In this document: positions 22,280 through 30,772 of the stretch, piece after piece
Layout: each line of letters starts with the position of its first letter
Numbering within the stretch: position 1 is the stretch's first letter
Source of the DNA: Acidobacteriota bacterium
GTDB taxonomy: Bacteria; Acidobacteriota; Terriglobia; Bryobacterales; Bryobacteraceae
Direction: 5' to 3'
Assembly: GCA_029776225.1 (NCBI GenBank)
Contig: JAKOTR010000060.1
Coordinates: 1-64,000, forward strand
DNA length: 64,000 nt
The notes under the pieces: generated by a model
What the model saw: the letters and a program-made list of their open reading frames with translations, nothing else
Told to the model about the DNA's origin: nothing
The model's database searches: none
Program-made: the position numbers and the translations under genes

Positions 22280-23520
22280 GAACCGGGACAAAGACGGCTT
22301 CGCAGTTCGACGTCCAGCGGATCCGCGCGGACTTCCCCGCCCTGGCGCAGACGGTTCACGGCTATCCGCTGGTGTACCTCGACAACGCCGCGACGTCGCA
22401 GAAGCCGCGCGTCGTGATCGATGAAATGATGCGCTTTTACACGCAGGACTGCGCCAACGTGCATCGGGGCGTACACCTGCTGAGTGAGCGCTCCACGGCC
22501 GCTTATGAGGGGGCGCGGGAGACCGTGCGCCGGTTCCTGAACGCCCGCTCGACGCGCGAAATCGTGTTCACGCGCGGCGCGACGGAGGCGGTCAATCTGG
22601 TGGCGCAAACGTATGGGCGCGCCAACGTGGGGCCCGGCGACGAGATCCTGATCACGGCGCTCGAGCACCATTCGAACATCGTGCCTTGGCAGATGCTGGC
22701 GGAGGAGAAGCAGGCGGTGCTGCGTGTGGCGCCGGTCGACGACCGCGGCGAAGTGATTCTCGAGGAGTTCGAGAGACTCATCGGGCCGCGGACGAAGATC
22801 GTCGCGCTGGCGCATGTTTCGAACGCGCTCGGCACAATCAACCCGGCGGCGGAGATGGTGCGGATTGCGCACCGTGAGGGGGCGGTCGTTCTGGTGGACG
22901 GGGCGCAGGCCGTGCCGCATATGCAGGCGGACATGCGACGGCTGGACTGCGATTTCTACGTCTTTTCGGGACACAAGACGTTCGGGCCGACCGGAATCGG
23001 CGTGCTCTATGGAAAGGCCGCACTGCTGGAAGCCATGCCTCCGTGGCAGGGCGGGGGCGACATGATCCGGTCGGTGACGTTCGAAAAGACGCTGTATAAC
23101 GATCTGCCGTACAAGTTCGAGGCAGGCACGCCGCACATCGCGGGCGCCATCGGGCTGGGGGCCGCGCTCGATTACATGACGGCGATCGGCATGGACCGCA
23201 TCGCCGAGTACGAGCACGAGCTGCTGGAATACGGAACGGAGGCGCTGCTGGGAGTCGAGGGCGTGCGGCTGATCGGGACGGCGCGCAAAAAAGCCGCCGT
23301 GCTCTCGTTCGTGATGGAAGGCGTGCATCCGCACGATATCGCCACCATTCTCGATCGCCGGGGTATTGCAATTCGGGCCGGCCATCACTGCGCGCAGCCG
23401 ATTATGGAGCGCTTTGGCGTGCCGGCTACTTCGCGGGTTTCGCTGGCGTTCTACAATACTCGTCAGGAGATCGACGCCCTCGTGGAAGGGCTCGGGTGGG
23501 TGAAGGAAGTTTTCGCGTGA
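22276..23520 (+). CDS. sufS: Cysteine desulfurase SufS
   Basis: 414-aa PLP enzyme that takes sulfur from cysteine for Fe-S assembly. The N-terminus VYLDNAATSQKP, the histidine region ALEHHSNIVPW, the PLP lysine at about 233 (FSGHKTFGPTG) and the persulfide Cys at about 371 (AGHHCAQP) mark it as group II (SufS/CsdA). I chose ATG 22276 because it overlaps the sufD stop and precedes the family N-terminus; the frame is open far upstream inside sufD but that part is not SufS-like. The stop overlaps the sufU GTG start. Confidence 0.97.
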   Translation: MRTGTKTASQFDVQRIRADFPALAQTVHGYPLVYLDNAATSQKPRVVIDEMMRFYTQDCANVHRGVHLLSERSTAAYEGARETVRRFLNARSTREIVFTRGATEAVNLVAQTYGRANVGPGDEILITALEHHSNIVPWQMLAEEKQAVLRVAPVDDRGEVILEEFERLIGPRTKIVALAHVSNALGTINPAAEMVRIAHREGAVVLVDGAQAVPHMQADMRRLDCDFYVFSGHKTFGPTGIGVLYGKAALLEAMPPWQGGGDMIRSVTFEKTLYNDLPYKFEAGTPHIAGAIGLGAALDYMTAIGMDRIAEYEHELLEYGTEALLGVEGVRLIGTARKKAAVLSFVMEGVHPHDIATILDRRGIAIRAGHHCAQPIMERFGVPATSRVSLAFYNTRQEIDALVEGLGWVKEVFA

Positions 23521-23972
23521 GCACGACGGCAATCAAGGACTTATACCAGCAGGTGATCGTGGACCACAGCAAGCGGCCGCGCAATTGCCGGCGGCTGGAG
23601 GGAGCGGACCGCCAGGTGGAGGGCTATAATCCGCTGTGCGGCGACAAAATCACGCTCTACTTGAAGCTGGACAACGGTATCGTCAAGGACATCAGCTTTG
23701 AGGGTTCGGGCTGTGCGATTTCGACGGCGTCGGCTTCGCTGCTGACCGAGTCCCTGAAAGGCAAGTCGCTGGCGGACGCCGAGGCGCTGTTTGAGAGTTT
23801 TCATCGCCTGGTGACCGGCTTGGAGCCGTCGCACGAGGCGCCGAAGCTGGGTAAGCTGGCGGTGTTTTCGGGCGTGTGCGACTATCCCACGCGCGTGAAA
23901 TGCGCGACGCTGGCGTGGCACACTCTGCGCGCGGCAATCCGCGGCGACGAGGAAAGGGTATCGACGGAATGA
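23517..23972 (+). CDS. sufU: SufU-type sulfur-transfer protein
   Basis: 151 aa, IscU/SufU fold. The ligands are C41 and D43 (NPLCGD), C66 (GSGCAIS) and C129 (RVKCATLAW). The insertion between the second and third cysteines, and the RVKCATLAWHTL ending, are SufU-type rather than IscU-type. In Firmicutes SufU is a zinc protein that accepts persulfide from SufS; by family knowledge that role is likely here. The GTG at 23517 overlaps the sufS TGA and has GAAGGAAG upstream. The stop overlaps the next ATG. Confidence 0.94.
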   Translation: MSTTAIKDLYQQVIVDHSKRPRNCRRLEGADRQVEGYNPLCGDKITLYLKLDNGIVKDISFEGSGCAISTASASLLTESLKGKSLADAEALFESFHRLVTGLEPSHEAPKLGKLAVFSGVCDYPTRVKCATLAWHTLRAAIRGDEERVSTE

Positions 23973-24274
23973 GCGAGCTGGAAGACAAAATCATCGCCGC
24001 TCTGAAAACCTGCTACGACCCGGAGATACCCGTAAACATTTACGATCTTGGACTGATTTACGAACTGAAGGTGGACGGCGGTGAGGTGCTGGTCCGCATG
24101 ACGCTGACCGCGCCCAACTGCCCGGTGGCTGGGATCCTGCCTGCCGAGGTGGAACGGAAGATCCGCGCCTTGCCCGGCGTCAGCGACGTGAAGGTCGAGC
24201 TGGTGTGGGATCCGCCATGGGACCGCAGCCGGCTCTCGAAAGCCGCCATGCTTCAGCTAGGGTTGGATTATTAG
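23969..24274 (+). CDS. DUF59 / MIP18-family SufT-like protein
   Basis: 101-aa protein of the MIP18/PaaD family that helps mature Fe-S proteins. Hallmarks are the N-terminal DPEIPVNIYDLGLIY and the cysteine motif TAPNCPVAG, with the C-terminal VWDPPWDRSRLSKAA. The ATG at 23969 overlaps the sufU stop (ATGA), and the next gene's GTG shares a base with this stop, so the whole run sufD to the Rrf2 gene is overlapped. As part of a suf operon it is best called SufT-like; a longer reading of the frame into sufU is not supported. Confidence 0.92.
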   Translation: MSELEDKIIAALKTCYDPEIPVNIYDLGLIYELKVDGGEVLVRMTLTAPNCPVAGILPAEVERKIRALPGVSDVKVELVWDPPWDRSRLSKAAMLQLGLDY

Positions 24275-24744
24275 TGAAGATTTCCGCACAGGAAGAATAC
24301 GGCATTCGCTGCCTCCTGCAGATCGGGAAAAGAGGGGCGGAGGCGAGCCTGACGATCCCGGAAATCAGCCGGGCCGAAGGGCTTTCCTCGCACTATGTCG
24401 CAAAGCTGATGCGGGTGCTGCGCCGCGCGGGTCTGGTGAAGAGCGTGCGCGGCCAGGCGGGCGGCTACAGCCTGACGCGTCCACTGGCCGAGATCACGGT
24501 CGCCGAGGCGCTGGCCGCGCTGGGCGGGCGTCTGTATGAGCCGGGATTCTGCGACAGGCACGGCGGCAGCGAGGACGTTTGCGCGCACACCGTGGACTGC
24601 TCGATTCGTTTTCTCTGGCGTTCCGTGCAGCACGTTGTGGATCAACTGCTCTCGAAAACGACCCTGGAAGATTTACTACCAAAGCAGGAGGACCTCGCCG
24701 TCGCATCCCCACCGGAGCGGCTCGCCAGAATTCGTGCTCAGTAA
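24274..24744 (+). CDS. Rrf2-family regulator with three cysteines (IscR/SufR-like)
   Basis: 156-aa winged-helix transcription factor. The Rrf2 pattern is complete: KISAQEEYGIRCLLQI, the recognition helix region LSSHYVAKLMRVLRRAGLV and the wing GQAGGYSLTRP. Three cysteines at about 93, 103 and 109 (spacing C-x9-C-x5-C) fit the Fe-S ligand cluster of IscR/NsrR-type members, so a cluster-sensing role is likely. The GTG start shares one base with the preceding TAG. Being the last gene of the operon, it probably autoregulates suf expression in response to Fe-S status; this is inference from family and position. Confidence 0.9.
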   Translation: MKISAQEEYGIRCLLQIGKRGAEASLTIPEISRAEGLSSHYVAKLMRVLRRAGLVKSVRGQAGGYSLTRPLAEITVAEALAALGGRLYEPGFCDRHGGSEDVCAHTVDCSIRFLWRSVQHVVDQLLSKTTLEDLLPKQEDLAVASPPERLARIRAQ

Positions 24745-24799
24745 CCGGCGCCCCCGCTGCGAGCCTATGCTAGCCTGAATTCTTGCCGTTGTTTTCTCT

Positions 24800-26467
24800 A
24801 TGCCGGACCAAAAACTCCAGATAATTCCACTCGGAGGCTTGGGCGAGTTCGGAATGAACTCGCTGGCGCTCCGATACGGTGACGACATCATTCTCATCGA
24901 TGCCGGCATGATGTTCCCCGAGGAAGAGCTGCCCGGCGTTGATATCGTGACGCCGGATTTTGCTTACCTCGAGGAGAACCGCGCGCATTTTCGCGCGCTG
25001 ATTCTGACACACGGGCACGAAGACCACATCGGCGCGGTTCCCTTCCTGCTGTCGCAAATGAACGTGCCGGTGTACGGCACTGCGTTCACGCTGGCCCTTG
25101 TGGAACGGCGTTTGGAAGAGCACGACCTGCTTGAGCAATCTAAGCTGGTGCGAGTCGCCGCCGGCGACAGGATCGAGATCGGGCCGTTCCAGGTGGAGTT
25201 CATCCACGTGACGCACTCGATCGTGAGTGCGGTTGCGCTGGCCATCACCACGCCACTCGGGACGATCATCCACAGCGGCGATTTCAAAGTGGACCCGACG
25301 CCCACGGACAACGTGCTCTTCGATCTGCACTCGCTGGCCGACTACGGCAGGCGCGGCGTGCTGGTGCTGCTTTCCGACTCGACCAACTCGGACCGTCCGG
25401 GTTACACCGAGAGCGAGCGCGACGTGCGGCCCCGGCTGGAGGACATCATTAGAAACGCGGACCGGCGGGTGGTGATCACCTGCTTCAGCTCCTCGGTGCA
25501 CCGGCTCCAGCAGATCCTCGACCTTTCGGCGGAGTGCGGGCGCAAGGTGGCGTTTCTGGGCCGCAGCATGGTGAGCACAACGGAGATCGCCCACGCCCAC
25601 GGCCTGCTGGATATCCCGAATGGAATTCTGGTGCGGCCTCAGGACATCATGGACGTCCCGCCCCGGAAGCTCCTGGCGGTAGTTTCCGGCAGCCAGGGCG
25701 AGCCGATGTCGGCGCTCTACCGCGTGGCGGTGGACGACCACAAGCATCTCTCGCTCGAGCGGGGCGATACGGTGGTGTTCAGCTCGCGCATCATTCCGGG
25801 AAACGAGAAGGCGATCTACCGGATGATCAACCATTTCGCCAGACGCGGCGCGGACGTGATCTACGGGTCGATGAACCCGCCCCTGCACGTCTCCGGACAC
25901 GCGAGCGCCGAGGAATTGAAGCTGCTGCTGAATCTGGTGCGCCCGAAGTATTTCGTGCCGATTCACGGCGAGTACCGGCAGCTTGCCAAGCACGCCATGC
26001 TTGCCGAACACCTGCGGCACACAGGGCTCCAGGAGACGTTCATTCTCGAAACGGGCGAGACGCTGGAGTTTGACCGTTACGGCGCGCGCCGCGGCGCGCG
26101 GGTCCCCGTGGGGCGCGTGTGCATCGATTCGGGGTCCGTTGACGATGTGGTGGAGGACTTCGTCATCCGCGACCGCCGCCATCTTTCCGAGGAGGGTTTC
26201 CTGCTGCCCATCATTGCGATCGACAAGCACACGGGCAAAGCCGAGGGGCTGCCGGAAATCGTGAGCCGCGGCTTCATCTCCGAGGACGGCTCCGACCTGT
26301 TGCAAGAGGCGCGGCAGGTTGTCGCCCGCACGATCGCTTCCGCCACGGCGGAGGAGCGCACCGACTGGGGCGTGATGAAAGAGAAGATACGCACCGACCT
26401 GCGCCGTTTCGTGATCAAGCAGACCTCCCGCCACCCGCTGATCATGCCGGTGATCCTGGAAGTGTAA
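24800..26467 (+). CDS. rnj: Ribonuclease J
   Basis: 555 aa, a metallo-beta-lactamase/beta-CASP ribonuclease with 5'-3' exo- and endonuclease activity in mRNA decay and rRNA maturation. The zinc motif THGHEDHIGA (about 70-79), GDFKVDPTP, SDSTNSDRPG, the beta-CASP region GRSMVSTTEIA, SGSQGEPMSAL, the VHVSGHAS-like box (PPLHVSGHASAEE) and IHGEYRQL are diagnostic. The C-terminal domain is present. It starts 55 bp after the Rrf2 gene and may be read from the same or its own promoter. It converges with the dehydratase gene downstream. Confidence 0.97.
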   Translation: MPDQKLQIIPLGGLGEFGMNSLALRYGDDIILIDAGMMFPEEELPGVDIVTPDFAYLEENRAHFRALILTHGHEDHIGAVPFLLSQMNVPVYGTAFTLALVERRLEEHDLLEQSKLVRVAAGDRIEIGPFQVEFIHVTHSIVSAVALAITTPLGTIIHSGDFKVDPTPTDNVLFDLHSLADYGRRGVLVLLSDSTNSDRPGYTESERDVRPRLEDIIRNADRRVVITCFSSSVHRLQQILDLSAECGRKVAFLGRSMVSTTEIAHAHGLLDIPNGILVRPQDIMDVPPRKLLAVVSGSQGEPMSALYRVAVDDHKHLSLERGDTVVFSSRIIPGNEKAIYRMINHFARRGADVIYGSMNPPLHVSGHASAEELKLLLNLVRPKYFVPIHGEYRQLAKHAMLAEHLRHTGLQETFILETGETLEFDRYGARRGARVPVGRVCIDSGSVDDVVEDFVIRDRRHLSEEGFLLPIIAIDKHTGKAEGLPEIVSRGFISEDGSDLLQEARQVVARTIASATAEERTDWGVMKEKIRTDLRRFVIKQTSRHPLIMPVILEV

Positions 26468-26475
26468 GCGGCTGG

Positions 26476-27681
26476 TTACCGCTCGATCGACACGGTCAAG
26501 TTGTCGACCACGTTGAAATCGATTTCGTAGCCCAAGCCGGGTTTGACCGGCGCGTGTACGTAGCCGTCTTTGTCGATCCGGATTTTGTCCTTGATGTAGG
26601 GCCGGTCCGAAGATCCCTGCGGCAGGGTCATTTCGAACCAGACGTTGTTGGGCATGGCCAGCTCGCAGTGGAAATGCACGGCGTGGTCGAGCGCGTCTCC
26701 CCAGTTGTGCGGGGCGCACTCCATGCCGTGGCATTCCGCCAGGGCAGCGACTTTCATCCCTCCCGTGATGCCGCCGATGTTGTCCACGATGAACCGCAGG
26801 ACATCCATCGCGCCGCGCCGTATGTATTCCGCGTAGTCGTAAATGGAGAAGATGAACTCGCCCGCGTGTATCGGAATGTCGAGCGCGTTGCAGAGTTGAA
26901 CCAGCCCTTCCACATCGGAAGTGGGAATGGGGTCCTCGTAGGCCACGAAGTTCAGATCCTGAATCATGCGGCCCACGAGTATGGCCTCATGCCGGGTGTA
27001 AACGCCCACCGGGTCGTGCAGCAGGATGAAGTCGTCTCCGGCGGCTTTACGAACGGCCTTGCAGACTTCGATATCCAGCTTGTAATCGCTTCCCTGGTGC
27101 GGAGGCAGCTCCGGCGGGTGGATCTTGTAAGCCTTGAACCCCTCGGCCTTGGCTTTCAGCACGTCCTCGACGAAGTCATCAACGGTTTTCAGATGTTGCG
27201 AACTGGCGTAGGCCAGCACTTTGTGGCGGTAGGCGCCCAGAATCTTGTAGACGGGCAGGCCCACCGCCTTGCCGGCGATGTCCCAGAGGCAGTTGTCGAT
27301 GGCCGAGGCGTAGGAACTCTGACCGCGCCGCCGCCTGGGCTCCACCCACTGGGAGGTGAACTGCGGCCTGTCGAGCGCGTTCTTCCCCACGAGCACCCTG
27401 CGGGCGAACTGCACCCATCCCTCGTTGTTCCAATCGGGGTGCCAGTAGCGCGTCCCGAGAGTGTAGTTCCCCTCGATCCCGCTTGCGGTCACCACCGAGG
27501 CCAGGCGGCCGCCTTTCATGACATAGGCCTTGACTTCCTTGATGGTCAGGTCGGGAAGATCGCCGGGTTTCACCCCGACGGCCGACGCCACCATCTGCGC
27601 ACGGCCCGCCGCGGTGAAAATGCCCGCGCCGGCCAGTCCGGCGCTTAAAGCCTTGCGTCGCGTAATGCCAGAATCCGCCAC
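26476..27681 (-). CDS. Tat-tagged enolase-superfamily dehydratase (mandelate racemase-like)
   Basis: 401 aa. A twin-arginine signal is evident (ITRRKALSAGLAGAGIF), so the enzyme is probably exported. The body is the mandelate racemase/muconate lactonizing fold: capping domain (about 45-150), then the barrel with a KxH pair (FKAYKIHPP), metal ligands Asp (ILLHDPVG), Glu (VAYEDPIP) and Glu (IHAGEF), and His in CAPHNWGD. Family members dehydrate or racemize sugar acids; the substrate is not readable. A co-functional relative lies at 31972-33201. It converges on the RNase J gene with an 8-bp gap. Confidence 0.85.
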   Translation of the reverse strand: MADSGITRRKALSAGLAGAGIFTAAGRAQMVASAVGVKPGDLPDLTIKEVKAYVMKGGRLASVVTASGIEGNYTLGTRYWHPDWNNEGWVQFARRVLVGKNALDRPQFTSQWVEPRRRRGQSSYASAIDNCLWDIAGKAVGLPVYKILGAYRHKVLAYASSQHLKTVDDFVEDVLKAKAEGFKAYKIHPPELPPHQGSDYKLDIEVCKAVRKAAGDDFILLHDPVGVYTRHEAILVGRMIQDLNFVAYEDPIPTSDVEGLVQLCNALDIPIHAGEFIFSIYDYAEYIRRGAMDVLRFIVDNIGGITGGMKVAALAECHGMECAPHNWGDALDHAVHFHCELAMPNNVWFEMTLPQGSSDRPYIKDKIRIDKDGYVHAPVKPGLGYEIDFNVVDNLTVSIER

Positions 27682-27735
27682 CGGGAGCCCTCCTCTCTGT
27701 CAATCGCTCAGTTCAGATTACCCCAGTTTCGGGGG

Positions 27736-27781
27736 GTGTCAAGGGAGTGCGAGTGTGGGCGTTACCCGAACTGGTTGACAC
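27736..27781. promoter_or_regulatory. Inverted repeat upstream of the HicB-like gene
   Basis: GTGTCAA (27736-27742) and TTGACAC (27775-27781) form a perfect 7-bp inverted repeat with a 32-bp spacer, about 50 bp before the ATG at 27829. The right arm overlaps a TTGACA that could serve as a -35, though no good -10 follows at 17 bp. HicB antitoxins commonly repress their own promoters through such repeats; here it is only a candidate operator. Confidence 0.3.
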
Positions 27782-27828
27782 TCGGGCAAGACTGTCCGAG
27801 GCTGGAGGTCTGAAGGGTAGGGAAACGG

Positions 27829-28263
27829 ATGTCCCGGTTGAGCTATCCCGCGAAGTTCACAGCCGGCAGCGACGGCCGCGTGCTGGTCGAGTTCATCGAT
27901 CTGCCCCGCGTAGCCACTGACGGCAAAGACGAGCGCGAGGCGATGGAAGAAGCCATGGATGCTCTCGGCTCCGATCTCTCCATCCGCCTGTCCCGGCGGG
28001 AGGAGATCCCGGCGCCCTCTCGGGCGAAGCGCGGACAGCGCCTGGTGCCCGTGCCGCTCTGGCTGGCGCCGAAACTCGCGCTCTATTTTGCCATGCGCGA
28101 TCAGCGCGTCAGCAACTCCGAGCTGGCGCGCCGCCTGGGACTGCACGAGCGGGTGGTCCGCCGCATGCTCGATCCAAAACACGCCACGAGGCCCGAGAAG
28201 ATCCAGGCCGCTCTCGCTGCCCTTGGCAAGCAGATGACCGTCGAAGTCCGCGATGCCGCCTGA
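27829..28263 (+). CDS. HicB-like antitoxin with C-terminal HTH, no HicA partner
   Basis: 144 aa. Residues about 4-60 match the partial RNase H fold of HicB (YPAKFTAGSDGRVLVEFIDLP, then EAMEEAMDALGSDLSIRL). Residues about 85-130 are a helix-turn-helix (NSELARRLGLHERVVRRMLDP). HicB normally neutralises the small RNase toxin HicA and represses the operon. No HicA-like frame exists in the 147 bp upstream, and downstream comes a decayed CRISPR array, so it is solitary here. It may be a free-standing regulator or a relic of a lost toxin-antitoxin pair. Confidence 0.8.
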   Translation: MSRLSYPAKFTAGSDGRVLVEFIDLPRVATDGKDEREAMEEAMDALGSDLSIRLSRREEIPAPSRAKRGQRLVPVPLWLAPKLALYFAMRDQRVSNSELARRLGLHERVVRRMLDPKHATRPEKIQAALAALGKQMTVEVRDAA

Positions 28264-28343
28264 GGCACCATTGGCGCTTTGCAGTTTTGGAGATTTCTAG
28301 ATGGGAGATCCCGGAGTACCCGGTATTCGTGCCGCGACGATGA

Positions 28344-28386
28344 GTGCGAGCGGCGGGGTGAGAATCGGAGTGCGGGAGCCGCTCGA
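28344..28386 (+). repeat. 43-bp flank repeated (inverted) beside both CRISPR arrays
   Basis: These 43 bases are identical to the reverse complement of 44260-44302. Weaker similarity continues outward to about 28314 (CCCGGAGTACC also shared). In each place the segment lies on the same side of CRISPR repeats read in the ATTTCC-to-GAAGC direction, so it behaves like an array flank or outer leader. In the small array it abuts the repeat directly. Confidence 0.85.
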
Positions 28387-28621
28387 CCGCGGCCCCATTG
28401 AAGCCCGAACCGGGCTCGCCCAGGGCCAGGACCCATACCGGGATTCCGCGGTCAATCGACCGCGGCCCCATTGAAGCTCTGCTTCATGGGTTTCCTCGAT
28501 TTGCAGGGATTCGAATTCCGCGGTCATTCAACTGCGGCCCCATTGGAGCTGGATCACATCGACGGAGTGGGGTTCAATCGGTTGCAGTTCTGCGGTCGCT
28601 TAACCGCGGTGGAAAACCTAC
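28385..28621 (+). CRISPR. Decayed four-repeat CRISPR array
   Basis: Four diverged copies of the main array's repeat, reverse-complemented: a truncated copy at 28385-28404, then 28442-28477, 28514-28549 and 28586-28621. They are separated by spacers of 37, 36 and 36 bp, the same period as the main array. The repeats carry the terminal GAAGC/GGAGC and start ATTCC, i.e. the older register of the main array. The last copy is most decayed and touches the stop codon of the next gene. No cas genes lie near. Likely a non-functional remnant. Confidence 0.88.
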
Positions 28622-29709
28622 TGCAGCTTTCCCCGCCCCTCGACGCGCCAGACCTGCTCGACCTCGCCGCCGCGAATTCCGTAGACCGTCTCGTGGAGGT
28701 TCATCGCGGCGCAGATGTGGTTGGGGATGATGCGGACGCGGTCTCCTACTTTGAACCGTTGATTCGGGCCGCGCAGTTCGATGTAGCCGTGCTCCTCGTT
28801 CATCTTGGTGAACACGGCTTCCGGGGCGTCCACCACGTGGCCGAAGCTCACTTCGGCGCCCGCCGGCGGGGGATCCGAGGAAAACGTCTTCGAGCCGCCG
28901 TCCACGATGATCTGGCCTGGCACGGTGGTGGAAACCACCGTGGTGAGAATCGAGGCCGCGCAGTCCGCCAAGGTGCATGCGCCCGAAAGCACGGTATTCC
29001 GGTCGTTAAAGATGTACGTGCCGGGGCGGATCTCGTTCATCCCGGCGATCAAATGGGAATGAAACAGCGCGGGGGTCGATCCGCCGCTGACGATGCGCGC
29101 TTCGATGCCCGCGGCCCGCAGCTCTTCGAGCATGGCCGACACCAGAGCGCTCAAGCGCATTACAGTTGCCAGGCCGGCCTCGTCCATCCGCTTGATGTGC
29201 CCGGGATAGAACGCGATCCCTTCGAACCGCAGCGCGGGCAGCCGCATGAGTTCAAGGGCAAAGCGTACGAGTTCCCCCGGCGCCACTCCCACGCGGCCGA
29301 GCCCCACATCCACTTCCGCCAGCACGCCGATTTCAAGCCCCGCCTCGCGAGCCGCGCCGGATAGCTGTTCAGCCGCGGCCATGCTGTCGAGCGCCACCGT
29401 GACCTGCGTCTCGCGCGCGACCTCCATCAGCCGCTTCAGCTTCCGTTCTCCAATCACCGGATACGCCACCAGCAGATCCGGCGTGCCCGAGCGCAGCATG
29501 ACTTCGGCCTCGCCCACCTTCGCCACGGTCAGGCCCGCCGCACCGAGCTCGAGCTGCCGCTTTCCGAGCGCCGGGATCTTGTGCGTCTTGGTGTGCGGCC
29601 GCAGCCGCAGGTTGTGCTCGCGCGCGTACGCGGCCACGCGGCACAGGTTGCGCTCCATGATGTCCAGATCGATCAGGAGCGCCGGCGTCTCCAGGTCGGC
29701 GATGCGCAT
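28618..29709 (-). CDS. D-threonine aldolase / D-serine dehydratase-like PLP enzyme
   Basis: 363 aa, alanine-racemase-like barrel with the DSD1-type C-terminal metal-binding domain. The N-terminus (LETPALLIDLDIMERNL), the PLP lysine in RPHTKTHK, the barrel motif EVDVGLGRVGV, SGGSTPALF and the C-terminal PNHICAAMNLHE (His and Cys metal ligands) fit D-threonine aldolase or D-serine dehydratase. The reaction would cleave or deaminate a D-beta-hydroxy amino acid. The stop codon abuts decayed CRISPR repeats. The upstream gene ends one base before its ATG, so the two are co-transcribed. Confidence 0.85.
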   Translation of the reverse strand: MRIADLETPALLIDLDIMERNLCRVAAYAREHNLRLRPHTKTHKIPALGKRQLELGAAGLTVAKVGEAEVMLRSGTPDLLVAYPVIGERKLKRLMEVARETQVTVALDSMAAAEQLSGAAREAGLEIGVLAEVDVGLGRVGVAPGELVRFALELMRLPALRFEGIAFYPGHIKRMDEAGLATVMRLSALVSAMLEELRAAGIEARIVSGGSTPALFHSHLIAGMNEIRPGTYIFNDRNTVLSGACTLADCAASILTTVVSTTVPGQIIVDGGSKTFSSDPPPAGAEVSFGHVVDAPEAVFTKMNEEHGYIELRGPNQRFKVGDRVRIIPNHICAAMNLHETVYGIRGGEVEQVWRVEGRGKLQ

Positions 29710-29710
29710 A

Positions 29711-30373
29711 TCAGCGGAATTTCAAGACGATTTTTCCCGCCGGCCCCAGATAGTGCAGCTCGAGATCCTTGGGCTTGTGCTTGCCCTCGAGAGAGAAATA
29801 GAGCAATCCCGAAAGCGGCTTGGAGATTTCCCCTTCGGGGAGCACCTTTTCCTTCAGCACAGCGAGCAGCGGGTTTTCCTTTTCGCCCACTCCGGTTTTG
29901 GCGGTTGCCACGGCCTCGGTCTGCCCGGCCGCATTCCCCACCCCGGGAGGCTCCATGCCGCCGAGGCGTCTCGGGCGGCCGCCCGTGCCCGGAATGCCGC
30001 CCCAAATCGGGCCGCGATCCTCGGCCACAATGCCACCTCCCGAACTGGTAGTGGAAACCACCAGCGCGCCGCGCCCGGCGATCTGGCTGGGTTCGAAGGG
30101 CGCGGACTTCTGCCCGTCCTTGAAGCTGCGGAGCAGGAAATCGTCCTTGTCGACCAGAAGGGGTGTTTCACCCGTGGGCGTCAGTTCCACGCGGATCACT
30201 TTGAAGTATCCGCCGAGGTCGGAACCAAGCTCGTCCCTTATCGAGTCTTTGTCGTGGTAGAGCGTGGCGGTGATCTGGAGCTTGCTGTTGCCTGCTTTGG
30301 CAACAGGCAGCTTTTTCTCCGCCGCCAGGCAAACCGCAAAAGTGAAAACGAGGGAACACGCCAGCAGTCGCAT
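29711..30373 (-). CDS. Secreted protein of unknown function
   Basis: 220 aa with a signal peptide (MRLLACSLVFTFAVCLAAEK). The mature part begins with a beta-rich region (LQITATLYHDKDSIRDELGSD, VIRVELTPTG). A Gly/Pro-rich low-complexity stretch follows (about 110-150), and then a compact C-terminal domain ending LHYLGPAGKIVLKFR. I do not recognise the family. It sits one base upstream of the D-threonine-aldolase-like gene on the same strand, which suggests joint expression but no clear joint role. Confidence 0.6.
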   Translation of the reverse strand: MRLLACSLVFTFAVCLAAEKKLPVAKAGNSKLQITATLYHDKDSIRDELGSDLGGYFKVIRVELTPTGETPLLVDKDDFLLRSFKDGQKSAPFEPSQIAGRGALVVSTTSSGGGIVAEDRGPIWGGIPGTGGRPRRLGGMEPPGVGNAAGQTEAVATAKTGVGEKENPLLAVLKEKVLPEGEISKPLSGLLYFSLEGKHKPKDLELHYLGPAGKIVLKFR

Positions 30374-30419
30374 CGCGCGGGGACCTCGCCCAATTATACG
30401 CCCTGGAACACGGGAACAG

Positions 30420-30662
30420 TCAGATGGGCGAATTGGCCACGGCCAGCCGGACGATTCCGATGGCCACGGCCAGAGCGCAACAGGTGATGCCCACCAGCCA
30501 CGGCGCGTTGTCCACCGGCTTCGACTTCACCAGCGACACGAGGCCGATGGCGAGCCCCGCGGCGGCAAACGGAAGGTTTACCCAGTTGATGAAGATCAGA
30601 ATCGGGAAGAAACCAAACATCATCCCGATGAATGCAACGAGACCCCAGATCAGGCTCAGCAT
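30420..30662 (-). CDS. Small inner-membrane protein of unknown function
   Basis: 80 aa with two to three hydrophobic segments (LIWGLVAFIGMMFGFFPILIF, PFAAAGLAIGLVSLV, WLVGITCCALAVAIGIVRLAV) and a short polar loop (KSKPVDNAP). The pattern resembles small DUF4190-like membrane proteins, but similarity at this size is weak evidence. It may share a transcript with the two genes downstream on the minus strand (46-bp gap). Confidence 0.55.
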   Translation of the reverse strand: MLSLIWGLVAFIGMMFGFFPILIFINWVNLPFAAAGLAIGLVSLVKSKPVDNAPWLVGITCCALAVAIGIVRLAVANSPI

Positions 30663-30772
30663 TGGTGACGCCCCTCACTTCCAGGATATGCGGTTCCGGC
30701 GCGAGGCGGCCGGCGGCACAGGCATCAATTCCGGGATAATGGACTTAGCGCAGCGCAGGGGTTGGCCGATAC

